Assembly: GCF_016597725.1 (NCBI RefSeq)
Contig: NZ_VCGY01000002.1
Location: forward strand, 1 to 64,000
Source: Marinobacter sp. 1-4A
Lineage (GTDB): Bacteria > Pseudomonadota > Gammaproteobacteria > Pseudomonadales > Oleiphilaceae
Reading direction: 5' to 3'
DNA: 64,000 bases
Part shown: positions 63,657 through 64,000 of the stretch, piece after piece
How positions within the stretch are numbered: position 1 is the first letter of the stretch
How the letters are laid out: every line of letters begins with the position of its first letter
Notes under the pieces: generated by a model
Database searches by the model: none
Told to the model about the DNA's origin: nothing
The model's input: the letters and a program-made list of their open reading frames with translations, nothing else
Program-made: the position numbers and the translations under genes

Positions 63657-64000
63657 ATGAACGAAATTCACATGATGTCACTGGCTGAAAGGCTCTGCCT
63701 TACCGCCGCCTTTGTCTTTTTTATGACGGGGCTGCTAACAGGTATCTGGAAGTACTGGTGCATGGCCCAAAGCCCGAAAGCAGCAGCGCCACGGTACGTG
63801 GACATAGCCCACCGTAGCTCACTCATGTACAGCTTTGCCGCCGTGTTGCTGGGTTGGTTTGCCAGCTACAGTGTATTTCCGGTTTGGCTGAATACTCTGG
63901 GCGCCGTATCTGCCTTGGGCTTTTTTGCTTTAGCCATTGGCACTTACATCATTCACGGTTTTTTGCGGGATACCAGCAACCAGCTACGCAAGCCGCACAC
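63657..64000 (+). CDS. Membrane protein of unknown function, cut by the window end
   Basis: An ATG at 63657, after GAGCGAGC, opens a frame that stays open to the window end (114 codons). Four hydrophobic helices are visible: CLTAAFVFFMTGLLTGIW, SSLMYSFAAVLLGWFASY, then LNTLGAVSALGFFAL and IGTYIIHGF. The motif YVDIAHRSSLMYSF between helices one and two looks conserved, with a histidine that could bind a ligand or cofactor. I do not recognise a named family. Its position after narXL-ubiT suggests a respiratory role (inference). Confidence 0.75.
   Translation, partial: MNEIHMMSLAERLCLTAAFVFFMTGLLTGIWKYWCMAQSPKAAAPRYVDIAHRSSLMYSFAAVLLGWFASYSVFPVWLNTLGAVSALGFFALAIGTYIIHGFLRDTSNQLRKPH

Overview
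The window looks like a chromosomal segment of a marine gammaproteobacterium, most likely Marinobacter. The genus call rests mainly on a wax-ester synthase (34299-35741) that reads like the Marinobacter WS2 enzyme from start to end. Supporting signs are acidic proteins, Pseudomonas-like gene orders (tkt-epd-pgk-fba; desT/desCB; narXL/narK-narGHJI) and an ArsR-methyltransferase SahR regulator. These comparisons are from memory; no database was searched. No rRNA, tRNA, CRISPR array, integrase or intact insertion sequence was recognised.

Layout. 1-657: edge region with two doubtful small ORFs, a 16-bp palindrome and a terminator-like hairpin. 658-6168 (minus): transketolase, erythrose-4-phosphate dehydrogenase, phosphoglycerate kinase and class II aldolase. 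6364-11278 (plus): a SAM-cycle regulon with sahR, metK, ahcY and metF; one 20-bp operator is repeated before sahR and before metK. 11639-13921: polar amino acid ABC transporter. 14042-20597: DUF2505, bioA, rsmE, DUF445, HDOD and YihY proteins. 20748-23299 (minus): three envelope lipoproteins including LpoB. 23353-25016: a 2-hydroxyacid dehydrogenase and tpm. 25255-30095: the prkA-yeaH-spoVR stress operon. 30084-33138: a two-component system flanked by two PepSY proteins. 33187-38775: a BASS transporter, then a lipid module (wax synthase, DesT-type repressor, DesC/DesB desaturase pair). 38784-41134: nsrR with two small membrane genes, and moaA.

41690-60285 is a large minus-strand respiratory cluster: narK-narGHJI-ppiC-dnr-orf133-nosR-nosZ-nosDFY-nosL. 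narXL and ubiT are transcribed the opposite way from the narK side. MoaA supplies molybdenum cofactor for NarG, NarX/NarL sense nitrate, the Crp/Fnr regulator and NsrR probably sense NO or oxygen status, and UbiT supports quinone synthesis without oxygen. The window encodes nitrate to nitrite and N2O to N2, but no nitrite or NO reductase.

Unexplained structure. Several long inverted repeats sit between genes. Three of them (1815-1904, 41558-41664, 45326-45421) share a nearly identical loop core but have unrelated, locus-specific arms. A fourth (8857-8962) has the same architecture with a different loop. Two more (11285-11469, 51907-52062) share C/G-rich arms but have different loops. The shared-loop, private-arm hairpins are the best candidate here for something undescribed.
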